Of a DNA stretch of 64,000 bases, positions 6,841 to 15,452 are shown in pieces. Below the pieces are notes generated by a model. It was not told the DNA's origin, ran no database searches, and saw nothing but the letters and a program-made list of their open reading frames with translations. Numbering within the stretch: position 1 is the first letter of the stretch; each line of letters opens with the position of its first letter. The translations under genes were made by a program, and so were the position numbers. The stretch is taken from positions 186,001 through 250,000 of the forward strand of contig JAFIGT010000039.1 in the NCBI GenBank assembly GCA_017849585.1, read 5' to 3'. Source of the DNA: Verrucomicrobium sp. (GTDB lineage Bacteria > Verrucomicrobiota > Verrucomicrobiia > Methylacidiphilales > UBA1321).

Positions 6841-9129
6841 ATGCGAAGGCTCTCTCGTCGGCTATTTCCTTGCTCGGCCTGTCTGGCCGCTTTAATCGCG
6901 GGAATAGCTGGAGTCAGGACGACCGCGGCGGAAAGTGGTGAATGGATTGCCATCGCCAATGCTGAGTGGAAGGTTATCGATCAGTCCGATCTTGAAGTTA
7001 AAAGCGGTACGGCGCTTGATCTGACCTCGGTTTTTGGAACGCCGGTGGCGGCGGGAAGCGAGGGCTTTGTCACGGTCAATCCGCAGGGTGAATTTGCATT
7101 CGAAAAAAGTCCCGCGAAGCCGGTGCGGTTTCGTTGCCTGTCGACGGTGATGTCGACTTTTGATTTTACCACGCCGGAGGAAATCGAACGCTTGGCGGCG
7201 CAGGCGGCGCGTGCGGGGTACAACATGTGCCGTCCCCACTTTCTGGACAGCTTCCTCATGGATGGCAACAAGCGCATGGATGGAACGGAGCAGGATCTTG
7301 AGCTCGATCCAAGGCAGCTTGACCGGTGGGACCGTTTCGCGGCGGCGTTGAAGAAGCACGGGGTTTATCTTTATCTCGATGTGACCACCTCGTGGGCGGC
7401 GTACTACGGGGTCAATACCTGGACCGCCGCAGCGCATGCCAAGAAGCTGAAGACACGCGTCTATTATGATCCGGTGGCGCGGTCGCACTGGAAGGCGGGT
7501 GTAAAGCAACTGCTGGAGCACGTCAATCCCTACACCGGTCTGGCGCTGAAGGACGATCCGCAGGTGGTGATCGTGCAGCTGCGCAACGAGGCGGGGTTGA
7601 ACTTCCTGATGAACCTCCCGAAGGACAAGGACCCCACCATCGTGTTGCCATTCCGGGAGTGGCTGGCGAAGCGTTACGGTACGAGGGAAAAGCTGGTGGC
7701 CGCGTGGGGTGGCCTGCCGGAGGGACAGACGCTGGAGAGCATCGAGCTGCCGCCGCTGAATGACAAAGGACCGGCGGGCCAGGATCTGCAACGGTTCTTC
7801 ATAGACATCGAACGCGAGACCTATTTGTGGATGGCGGCGGCGGTGAAGGAGATGGGCGTGAAGGTTCCTCTGCTCGATTATAATGTCGGCACGGCGCTGC
7901 AGACCTCGATTGTGCGCGACTTGATGCCGGTGGCCGACACGCATTCCTATCATGCACATCCGACGAGTTATATTGAGAGCGGATCAAGCCTCACGACTTC
8001 GAGTGCATTGTCGAACGCAGTTGGGTTCTGGCGCTGGATGACGGGTGTGCGGCAATGGGGCCGGCCTTTCGTTTGTTCCGAGTGGGGTTATTGTTACTGG
8101 AATGCGTACCGGCATGAGACCGGGTTGACGGTGCCGGTCTACGCGGCCTTGCAGGGATGGCAGATGCAGGCGCATTTTTCCGATCCGATTTTACTGTCGC
8201 GCGTGCGGCCGATCAAAACTTTCACGGTCTATAATGATCCTCCATTGAAGGCCGCGGAATATATGTCGGCACTGTTTTATCGACGTGGTGACGTGGCGAC
8301 CTCGCCACACCGTGTTGAAGCGGTGATTAATGCGCAGGCTCTGCCGAGGAATGCGGGATTGCAGGATTCCCTCTCGTGGGCGGTGACGCAACTGAGCTTG
8401 GTCACTGGCGTGGGCATTCGCGTGGTGGGAATGCCGGACAGCGCGCCGCGCGGAGCGTATAAGGCCGACTGGAGTATTGTTTTTCAAGGCGGTGGACAGG
8501 TGTCGACGCGCGAAGGTGTGCAGGAAGTGGAGGAGACTGATCCGTCCACGGTGGCGAATCCGGGTGCGGCGGTGGCGACACTGCGCCGCATGGGGATTCT
8601 TCCGGCCAACAACAAGACGGATGTGGAGGAGGGAATTTACGAGAGCGATACGGGTCAGATTTTGCTGGAGCAAAAATCGTCGCGGGTGAAGGTGGTCACG
8701 CCACGCAGTGAAGGAGCGAATCTCGCTGTGGGTGGCGAGGCAATCAGGCTGGGGAATGCCTCGGTCAAGAATGTTGGTACGGGCGAGGCGACTTTTTTCA
8801 TCGGGTCGCTGACGGATCAGCCGCTGTCTCAAAGTGGCCGCATGCTCCTCATCGTTGCGACGGATGCGCTCAACAGTGGGGCGACGTTTGAGGATGCGAA
8901 TCGCAAGAAGCTGGTGAAGCTCGGTGAGCCGCCGGTGTTGATGCGGGTAGCGAAACTGGAATTCTCCCTGCGTCACGAACGCGCGGAAAAGCTCAAGTTA
9001 TGGGCGCTGTCTCCCAACGGTGAAAGGCGCGAGGAAATCCCGCTTCAGCGGGAAAAAGAGATGGTCAACGCCATTATTGCTACGGCAGAGTTGAAGAGTC
9101 CCACGCCCTATTTTGAATTGGCAGAATAG
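6841..9129 (+). CDS. Secreted clan GH-A-like (cellulase-superfamily) glycosidase
   Basis: 762-residue protein with a signal peptide (basic MRRLSRRLF then a hydrophobic stretch ending near TTAAES). A central (beta/alpha)8 domain is suggested by an NE-type acid/base motif QLRNEAG (Glu250) and a SEWG motif (Glu414) at the expected nucleophile strand. The region VYLYLDVTTSW looks like an inner barrel strand. Both catalytic assignments rest on clan GH-A logic. A N-terminal domain of about 100 residues and a 250-residue C-terminal region are shared with the paralogue at 10986-13295, for example ESDTGQ near residue 602. It probably hydrolyses a beta-linked polysaccharide; substrate unknown. AGGA lies about 10 bases before the start. 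Confidence 0.75.
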   Translation: MRRLSRRLFPCSACLAALIAGIAGVRTTAAESGEWIAIANAEWKVIDQSDLEVKSGTALDLTSVFGTPVAAGSEGFVTVNPQGEFAFEKSPAKPVRFRCLSTVMSTFDFTTPEEIERLAAQAARAGYNMCRPHFLDSFLMDGNKRMDGTEQDLELDPRQLDRWDRFAAALKKHGVYLYLDVTTSWAAYYGVNTWTAAAHAKKLKTRVYYDPVARSHWKAGVKQLLEHVNPYTGLALKDDPQVVIVQLRNEAGLNFLMNLPKDKDPTIVLPFREWLAKRYGTREKLVAAWGGLPEGQTLESIELPPLNDKGPAGQDLQRFFIDIERETYLWMAAAVKEMGVKVPLLDYNVGTALQTSIVRDLMPVADTHSYHAHPTSYIESGSSLTTSSALSNAVGFWRWMTGVRQWGRPFVCSEWGYCYWNAYRHETGLTVPVYAALQGWQMQAHFSDPILLSRVRPIKTFTVYNDPPLKAAEYMSALFYRRGDVATSPHRVEAVINAQALPRNAGLQDSLSWAVTQLSLVTGVGIRVVGMPDSAPRGAYKADWSIVFQGGGQVSTREGVQEVEETDPSTVANPGAAVATLRRMGILPANNKTDVEEGIYESDTGQILLEQKSSRVKVVTPRSEGANLAVGGEAIRLGNASVKNVGTGEATFFIGSLTDQPLSQSGRMLLIVATDALNSGATFEDANRKKLVKLGEPPVLMRVAKLEFSLRHERAEKLKLWALSPNGERREEIPLQREKEMVNAIIATAELKSPTPYFELAE

Positions 9130-9155
9130 CAAGGGCGGTCGAGGCATCGAAACAC

Positions 9156-10910
9156 ATGACGTTGATGTTGAAAAATGGACTTTTGGTCGCGGCGGCCTTG
9201 GTGGTGCAGGGGGTGTATGCGGTGGAAATACCCGCAGAGGTCCAGGCGATGCATCAGGATCTCTGGCAGCGGTTCATCTCGCCGCACGGCATTGTGCTCG
9301 ATTACAACACGCTCGACGGCAAGGTTGAAATTCCCAATGCGGAGGAGTGCGAGAACGGCAAGCCGAACGCGTTGTCGTGGTGGACTCCGATTGAGAATGG
9401 TCCTTTTTTCAGCGGACTGTATCTCGATGCGATCGTGCGCCGCTGGAAGCTGACGGGCAGCGAGGAAGATCGCGCCAAGGCGAAGCGCCTGGCCGACGGA
9501 TTGATCCTGTGCGCCTCGGTTTCTCCCGTTCCCGGTTTTGTCGCGCGTGGCGTGGCGGCGGACGGGAAGAGTCACTACGCGCTCGGTTCCGACGATCAAA
9601 CGGGGCCGTGGTTCTACGGTCTCTGGCGTTATATTCGTTCCGGCGCGGCGACTGATGAAGAGAAGAAGCGCGTGGAGAAAAAGATAGTGGAAGTGGCTGA
9701 AGCGTTGCGCGCGAACCATTGGTTCCTGCCAGCCGATCCGATTGGAGGGATCAAGCCCGGCCAAACGCGCGGTTCGTTTCACGACTCGGAATATCGCAGC
9801 ACCACACGGTTGTTGTTCATCACGCGAATTTTGTTTGAAATCACCGGAGACAAGGTCTGGCAGCAGGCGTATGAAGACGCGCTGACCGAAACATTCAAGG
9901 CTTCCGGCAAGACCCGGCTCGAACACCTGACCGAGGGCATCCCCAGCTTCTTTGTGCTGCATCCGCACATGGTGAAGAACCAGCTCTGGCTCTTTCTCAA
10001 TTCGCAGGGAAATCTGCGGGAGTTGATCGATCTGGAGAAACGGCCCGAGATTCGCGAGAAGTATCTCGCCACGCTGCGGCTCAATGCGAAGACCGTGGCT
10101 GGAACGGTTGTGGACTCGTATTCCACCGACATCGAGGCCATTCCCTTCAAGACCGATTGGCGTTCGCTCAACGCCTATTGGAAACCGCAAACCACCAGCG
10201 ATGAGGCGAGCAAGGTAGCACTGGAGGAATTGAGGGAATGGAAGAACGCGGGCCGTGGTATGGAAATTGCCGCCGTGCGCGAACCGTTCTGTGCGGCGGC
10301 AATTATTTTCATGGCCCCCGATCGCGATGAGCAGGCGGGTATCGCCATGGCGCGATTCCAGAAGCTGCTGCGCAAAACGCCTTGGGATAAACTCTACAGT
10401 TCCTACGGCATTTTCGCCGAACTGGCGTGGTACGCGTGGATGGAATCGCCGGGAACCATCGCGACGGAGTCGGCTTTGGCCATCGCGTCCACCACGCCGG
10501 TTGTGACGGGACCCGTATCGTCGGCTGGAGTTGAGGTGCAATCGGTGCAGGCAGGCTCATTCCGTTGCACGAAGGCGAATCCGCTGGTCGAGATTCCTGT
10601 TGAGTTGCAGGGGAAGCAAATTTATACGATCAACCGTGGACCGACGAATCAACCGGGCGCGGGATTCAAGGTGACGGCGAAATCGGCCGGAACCGCCTGG
10701 CTGTTGGTGATGACCACGAACATGCAGGAGCCGGGGCCTGAGTGGGAATCGACTTCGCTGCAGATTGGTTGGACGGGTGGCGGACGGACTTTTAAGGACA
10801 AGATTTATCGTCGCACGGTGACGGCAGGGACGGTGATTGTGGTGCCCCCGGCGACGGGGAAGTCCGGGGTCTATTATTCGATTCCCCACGCGCTGGTGTT
10901 GGAGAATTGA
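9156..10910 (+). CDS. Secreted protein, possible helical-barrel glycosidase or lyase
   Basis: 584-residue protein with an N-terminal signal peptide (LLVAAALVVQGVYAV). Residues about 40-440 are rich in amphipathic helices with conserved-looking aromatic and acidic patches (LSWWTPIENGPFFSGLYLD, GSDDQTGPWFYGLWRY, RGSFHDSEYRSTTRL). This resembles (alpha/alpha)6-barrel carbohydrate-active enzymes, but no family motif was recognised. The last 120 residues look like a beta-sandwich (SLQIGWTGGG, GKSGVYYSIPHALVLE). It starts 26 bases after the GH-A-like gene and is probably co-transcribed with it, so a shared role in degrading one glycan is likely. An alternative ATG lies at 9165. Confidence 0.6.
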   Translation: MTLMLKNGLLVAAALVVQGVYAVEIPAEVQAMHQDLWQRFISPHGIVLDYNTLDGKVEIPNAEECENGKPNALSWWTPIENGPFFSGLYLDAIVRRWKLTGSEEDRAKAKRLADGLILCASVSPVPGFVARGVAADGKSHYALGSDDQTGPWFYGLWRYIRSGAATDEEKKRVEKKIVEVAEALRANHWFLPADPIGGIKPGQTRGSFHDSEYRSTTRLLFITRILFEITGDKVWQQAYEDALTETFKASGKTRLEHLTEGIPSFFVLHPHMVKNQLWLFLNSQGNLRELIDLEKRPEIREKYLATLRLNAKTVAGTVVDSYSTDIEAIPFKTDWRSLNAYWKPQTTSDEASKVALEELREWKNAGRGMEIAAVREPFCAAAIIFMAPDRDEQAGIAMARFQKLLRKTPWDKLYSSYGIFAELAWYAWMESPGTIATESALAIASTTPVVTGPVSSAGVEVQSVQAGSFRCTKANPLVEIPVELQGKQIYTINRGPTNQPGAGFKVTAKSAGTAWLLVMTTNMQEPGPEWESTSLQIGWTGGGRTFKDKIYRRTVTAGTVIVVPPATGKSGVYYSIPHALVLEN

Positions 10911-10958
10911 ACCAGCGTGATGTTGGACCTAGAACAATGGCTCGCGCTACTTGCCGTC

Positions 10959-10984
10959 ACACACCGGCGCGCAGCGCGGTGTGT
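10959..10984. terminator. GC-rich hairpin between convergent genes
   Basis: ACACACC and GCGC on the left pair with GCGC and GGTGTGT on the right around a GCA loop, with one bulged G. This strong stem sits in the 75-base gap between convergent genes. It lacks a T-run on either strand, so it may block read-through in both directions with the help of Rho. Confidence 0.5.
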
Positions 10985-10985
10985 C

Positions 10986-13295
10986 TTACTCCTTCACGAG
11001 TTCGAAGTAGGGCGTGGGACCGCCCTTGAGCGCTGCGGTCTTGATCCGGGCAATGAGTTTGCCGTTCTTGGTTTCGAACGGAATTTCCTCGCGTCGCGAA
11101 CCGTCGTAGCCGAGTGCCCAGAGTTTGAGTCCGGCCGTATCGGAACGTTCGAGAGCGAATTCCACATCGAGCACGCGTGCGAGCACGGGTAGCGTGCCGA
11201 GTTCGACCAGTTTAAGGCGGGCTTCGCTTTCGAAAGTCGCGCCGGTATTAAGCGCGTCGCCCACAGCGATGAGGAGCATGCGCTTGCTCGTGGCAAAGGG
11301 CTGGCGATCGAGCGAGCTGGCGAAGGCGGTGACGGGGGCGCCGTGGTTGGTGAAGCTCCAGTCTGCGAGCGTGACAGGCGCGGCTCCCATGATCAGGCAG
11401 GCTCCCTGACTCAGCGGCGTGTCGATGGTGATGAGCTTCTTCGGGATGTTGAGGAGCAGTTGGCCCGTGTCGCTTTCATACGTGCCGGTGTTCGAATCGG
11501 AGCGATTCTTGGCGGAAAGAATGCCGCTCTTGCGTAACGCGGCGTTGAGCGCCTCGCTGTCCGGGGTGGTCTTCGTTGCCGCCGCCGCCGGAGCGGTGAT
11601 GATCAGGTTGCGCGAATCGGGTGCGATGCGCAGGGTCATGTCGGACTTCACCGGCGCGCCGCGCAATGTGCTGGAAAACGATTCGATCAACAGACCGCAA
11701 CGGGTCAGCAGCGAAAGCCGTCGCAGGGAGGGAGGCATGTAACCGCCGCCGCCCCAGCGGGTGAAGACGCCTTCGGGATCGAGTGTGATTTGTACCGTGT
11801 GCTCGGAGGGGGCCACATCGCCGCGCGCATAGAGCAATGCGCCCATGTATTCGCCCGCCTTGTTCGGCAGATCGTAAGCGATCTTGAAGGGGCGCAGCGG
11901 GATGGTGACCTTGAGCATGATGGGCTCGGCATGGTGGCAGATCATTTGCCAGCCCTGCAGCGAGGCGTAAGCCGGAACGCCGAGACCTGCTTCATGCCGC
12001 CACGCATTCCAATAGGGATTTCCCCATTCGCTGACCACCATGGGGCGGTCGAGTTGACGCACTTCGTTGAGCCAGGTGAAGTGGTCGAGATTTTTCTCGG
12101 CAGGACTGTCGTTGTGCTCGGTGGAACCCGGAGAAATATAGGTGGTGGGATGATCGTGGTAGGCGTGGCTGTCGACGACGGGCAATGCGGAGCGGGAGAG
12201 ATTCAGCGCGAACGCGACGCCGACATTGAGGTCGACATCCGGCACGCGCGCACCGAGCTGGCGCAGGTAGGCATTCATCCACTGATAGGTCGTCACTTCC
12301 AATTCGGTGAGGAAGCGCCACAGGTCGGTCGCGGAGGGGGAGAGCCCCTTGGCAGATGGATAGGGGATGTCGTTGAAATCCTTGATCGTCTTACCCGCGA
12401 GGAACGGGTCGCCTTCCCACGCTTTGAGCAGGGCGTCGATCGTGCCGTAACGCTTCTGGAGCCATTGACGCAGGGGAGTGAGGAGTTCCACGGGCAGCGT
12501 GTCGCCTTGCGCGGAGGTGTCCATCAGGAACTGGAAGCTCGCCTCGTTGCGGAGCTGGAACAAGACCACCTGCGGTTCATCTTTGAGCGCGGTGCCGGTG
12601 TAAGGATTCACATGTTCGAGCAATTGTTTCGTGGCGCGCTTCCAATGTTCCTGCGCGGCCGGGTCCCACGTGGTGCGGGATTTAAATTTGCGGACGTAGC
12701 CTTCCTTCGCCCAGTTGTACCCCTTGCGTGGCATCGCGTAGTAAGGGGCCCACGAGGTGGTGATGTCGATGTAGAGATAAATGCCGCGTTTTTTCAGCGC
12801 CGCGGTGAGGCGGTCCCAGCGGTCGAGTTCGCGCGGATTGAGTGCGAGATCTTCCGTGGTCTCGATCATGAGCATGTGATCGAGGAAGTGCGGGCGGAGG
12901 AGATTGTATCCGGCGAGGCGGACCTGATCGGCATACGCTTCGATTTCCTCCGGCGTTTGCGGTTCCCAATATTCCATGCCCTGACTGGCAGCGTAGAAGC
13001 GGCAGGGTTTGTCGGGTTGTTTCTCGAAAGCGAGTTCGCCCTTGGCATCAATGCGGACGAAGCCATGTTGCCCTGCCGGACCGGAGGTCACGAGCGAAGA
13101 GAAATCGAGCGCGGAACCGGGCTTTACTTTGAGATCGCCGAATTCGACGGCCTTCCAGTTTTCGTTGGCGACCGCCTTCCATGGTCCCGACGGAGCGGCA
13201 TTGCCTTCCGCCGCATGAATGGAGAAGAGATTCAGCGCACCGAAAATGAGGGGAAGAAAAGAGAGGGAGCGAGGGATCATATTAAAACGGGTCAT
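10986..13295 (-). CDS. Secreted clan GH-A-like glycosidase, paralogue of the 6841 gene
   Basis: 769-residue protein with a signal peptide (SLSFLPLIFGALNLFSIHA). It matches the 6841-9129 product along its length: the N-terminal domain (SGPWKAVANENWKAVEFGD), GIYLYIDITTSW, LKDEPQVVLFQLRNEAS with acid/base candidate Glu251, VVSEWGNPYWNAWRHE with nucleophile candidate Glu423, and the C-terminal ESDTGQ region. The family assignment is by clan logic only. It lies in convergent orientation to its paralogue and 51 bases downstream of the small secreted gene at 13347-13985. A later ATG at 13280 is also possible, because no Shine-Dalgarno sequence is seen at either. Confidence 0.75.
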   Translation of the reverse strand: MTRFNMIPRSLSFLPLIFGALNLFSIHAAEGNAAPSGPWKAVANENWKAVEFGDLKVKPGSALDFSSLVTSGPAGQHGFVRIDAKGELAFEKQPDKPCRFYAASQGMEYWEPQTPEEIEAYADQVRLAGYNLLRPHFLDHMLMIETTEDLALNPRELDRWDRLTAALKKRGIYLYIDITTSWAPYYAMPRKGYNWAKEGYVRKFKSRTTWDPAAQEHWKRATKQLLEHVNPYTGTALKDEPQVVLFQLRNEASFQFLMDTSAQGDTLPVELLTPLRQWLQKRYGTIDALLKAWEGDPFLAGKTIKDFNDIPYPSAKGLSPSATDLWRFLTELEVTTYQWMNAYLRQLGARVPDVDLNVGVAFALNLSRSALPVVDSHAYHDHPTTYISPGSTEHNDSPAEKNLDHFTWLNEVRQLDRPMVVSEWGNPYWNAWRHEAGLGVPAYASLQGWQMICHHAEPIMLKVTIPLRPFKIAYDLPNKAGEYMGALLYARGDVAPSEHTVQITLDPEGVFTRWGGGGYMPPSLRRLSLLTRCGLLIESFSSTLRGAPVKSDMTLRIAPDSRNLIITAPAAAATKTTPDSEALNAALRKSGILSAKNRSDSNTGTYESDTGQLLLNIPKKLITIDTPLSQGACLIMGAAPVTLADWSFTNHGAPVTAFASSLDRQPFATSKRMLLIAVGDALNTGATFESEARLKLVELGTLPVLARVLDVEFALERSDTAGLKLWALGYDGSRREEIPFETKNGKLIARIKTAALKGGPTPYFELVKE

Positions 13296-13346
13296 AAACA
13301 GGTGGGAGAAGTGAAGCCAATGAAGACCATCGGACGGAAGGGAGGA

Positions 13347-13985
13347 TTACTGTCCTCCGCGTTCGATGCGGTAGAAAAAGGTGATGGTGACGGGCACTCC
13401 TGCCTCGACGGAGATGCCTTGCCACGCGCGCGAGTTATGCCAGACGCGGACATACTTGTCGCCGTCAGACGCGTCGCCATTGATAACTTTAGCGCGAGAT
13501 TCCTCCGTGACGGGCGGATTGCTCTTTTCGGTATTGGCAAACATCCAGCCTTGGGGGGTGCCGTTGCCACCGACGTTTTCAAAGCTGCCATTGTTAAGCG
13601 AAACCGAGTTGCCGCCCGCAGTGACGCTGAAGTTATCGAAATGCGCGAAGATGGTGCGCAATTGTTTCGTGCCTTCAAATTCGGGAACATAAGGCCCCGT
13701 CAACGCCAATCCGATCCGACCGGTGCTGGCCGGTTTGATTGTGATGGAGCCTTGCTGCCAGTGGTTGGTGGCGGGGAATTCTGCAAGCACCACCTTTTGC
13801 CGATCAGCTCCCGCCCAATCGGCGAAAGAGGTTTTACCACCGGTGGAAATCTCAACGACTTCGATGGCGGTGGGTTGAGAGGTGGTGCCAAGAATATCGA
13901 TGCGGACGGTTTTCTCCACCGGTCCGGCCAGAGCTGGCATCAAGGAAACGAGGAGCCAAGTGAGAAGCAGTAGGGATTGTTTCAT
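13347..13985 (-). CDS. Secreted beta-sandwich protein, function unknown
   Basis: 212-residue protein with a clear signal peptide (MKQSLLLLTWLLVSLMPALA). The mature part looks like a carbohydrate-binding-type jelly roll, with strands such as GSITIKPASTGRIGLAL, FDNFSVTAGG, NNGSFENVGGN and PQGWMFAN. The phrase GSFENV...PQGW is common in CBM-like domains, which suggests but does not prove glycan binding. The ATG at 13985 was chosen over a reading from 14081 because AAAGGA precedes it and it starts the signal peptide. It probably forms an operon with the GH-A-like gene 51 bases downstream and could help target it to substrate. Confidence 0.65.
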   Translation of the reverse strand: MKQSLLLLTWLLVSLMPALAGPVEKTVRIDILGTTSQPTAIEVVEISTGGKTSFADWAGADRQKVVLAEFPATNHWQQGSITIKPASTGRIGLALTGPYVPEFEGTKQLRTIFAHFDNFSVTAGGNSVSLNNGSFENVGGNGTPQGWMFANTEKSNPPVTEESRAKVINGDASDGDKYVRVWHNSRAWQGISVEAGVPVTITFFYRIERGGQ

Positions 13986-14392
13986 AAAATCCTTTCGCGA
14001 GAGGTCGTGATTGCGGTAGTTGACTCCCACGAACAACAAATAGAGAGCAAATGTACAAATGACAACGAAAAAACTGCTCAATGATATGCATTTCCGTGGT
14101 GTATTATATTTGTAAATTAATTATTTTCAAATACATATGAATAAAAAATTTATTAATATTCAGAGGTATCAATAAATAGCTGATTAATCATTTCTAAATA
14201 ATTGCGAAGGTCGTTTTTTACGATTTCTGAGGAGAATAGAAATGGGATGCTTATTTCGATGGTTTATTCGCCAGAAGCTTGACGGTCGGTGTCTCTTGAG
14301 ATTATATTAATCGTAATCGATCTAAACAATTAAGTTTGAACGATGGGGCAGGGTTCCAAGGGAATCGGAACCAGTAGAAAGAAAAAAAGCCC
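13986..14392. other. AT-rich divergent intergenic region, 407 bp
   Basis: No gene was found. The stretch from about 14090 to 14340 is far richer in A and T than its surroundings (for example TTTGTAAATTAATTATTTT near 14110). It must contain the divergent promoters for the operon at 13985 and the PEP-CTERM gene at 14393. An inverted repeat GGTTCC (14352-14357) / GGAACC (14367-14372) lies just before the latter. GAAAGAAAAAAAG upstream of 14393 is a weak ribosome-binding candidate. Confidence 0.6.
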
Positions 14393-15325
14393 ATGAAAGC
14401 GCGCCATCTGATTCCGCTGACGGTACTCCTGATTGGGAGCATGTCCGCAGCTCACGCTGATTTTTCCACAGGTTTCGAAACGACGAATGGTTCCTATACG
14501 GCCGGGTCGACGATTATTGGTGTGGACGATAATGGGGCTCCCGGGGCAAACGCTTGGACGGCTTTACTGGGAGGCGGAACCCTTTCCTCCGCCATGGGCA
14601 TCACCACCACCAGTCCGCAGAGTGGCACGCAAGCTTTCCAGATTAACGATACAACGAATGCTCAGGCCTATGCTGGGTATGTGAATTTGACGAGCACGGT
14701 CGTAAATTTCACGCAGCCGTACAAAGTTAAATTCGGGATGAATATTCTCAGCCTGAGTTCTCCTACTTCAAACAATCAGATCCAGTTTTACCTCGGAGCG
14801 TCCCTGACCGATCCCAATGGAACGGCGGGTGGGCGTTATTGGACGGAGCTTCTCTACAACAATGGGAAAATCGAATTGTATAAGAACGCCGCCGGGGGTA
14901 CGTCCAGCACGCCGGTTGTCAGTACGTCTCTTTCCCTCTATGCGCCGACGGCTACGCTCACGACTTCCGGCATCTTTTCGAATGTCGTGACCAATACGAA
15001 TGGCTATGTGACGTTCGACATTACGATTGATCCCGTGAGCAAAACCTACACGGGTTTTCAGATCACCAGTACGACGGGTGTGGTCACTGATCTGACTTCC
15101 ACGGTAAATGGGGTGACCTTGCCATGGGTGCCGAACAGCACTTCGAGCGGGTTGTTAGTGAATGCGGACCCCGCCTACAATCTGATGTTCGTGACGGGTA
15201 CGGATGATATCGCTACGGTGAATTTTGATAACGTCTCCATCAGTAACGTTCCAGAGCCGGCGGCATGGGCGCTGGTGGCGATTTCGGCGCTGGCCACCTT
15301 TGGCTATCGATGCCGTCGACGCTAG
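14393..15325 (+). CDS. PEP-CTERM sorting domain protein
   Basis: 310-residue exported protein. A signal peptide ends near SAAHA (residue 22). The body is Thr/Ser/Gly/Asn-rich with many predicted strands and FDNVSI near the end, typical of lectin-like surface proteins. The C-terminal signal is VPEPAAWALVA, a hydrophobic helix and a basic tail RCRRR, as required for exosortase processing. It lies between carbohydrate-active genes, so extracellular matrix or polysaccharide attachment is likely. It has little similarity to the 5934 protein outside the sorting signal. Confidence 0.87.
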   Translation: MKARHLIPLTVLLIGSMSAAHADFSTGFETTNGSYTAGSTIIGVDDNGAPGANAWTALLGGGTLSSAMGITTTSPQSGTQAFQINDTTNAQAYAGYVNLTSTVVNFTQPYKVKFGMNILSLSSPTSNNQIQFYLGASLTDPNGTAGGRYWTELLYNNGKIELYKNAAGGTSSTPVVSTSLSLYAPTATLTTSGIFSNVVTNTNGYVTFDITIDPVSKTYTGFQITSTTGVVTDLTSTVNGVTLPWVPNSTSSGLLVNADPAYNLMFVTGTDDIATVNFDNVSISNVPEPAAWALVAISALATFGYRCRRR

Positions 15326-15452
15326 TCTTTGTTGTCAGAGTTTGGATGACGGTGTTTAGGAGTTGTCAGAATCATCCCTATCGCTCAAGATGAGGGCGTT
15401 CTATTTGATAATTAATTAATCGAATAATCTCTTTTATTGCCTTTTCCTCACC

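Noticed and set aside
11790-13973. 727-codon open frame opposite the second GH-A-like gene
   Set aside because: It spans two real genes on the other strand and their gap, and shows no domain; it is a codon-usage artefact.
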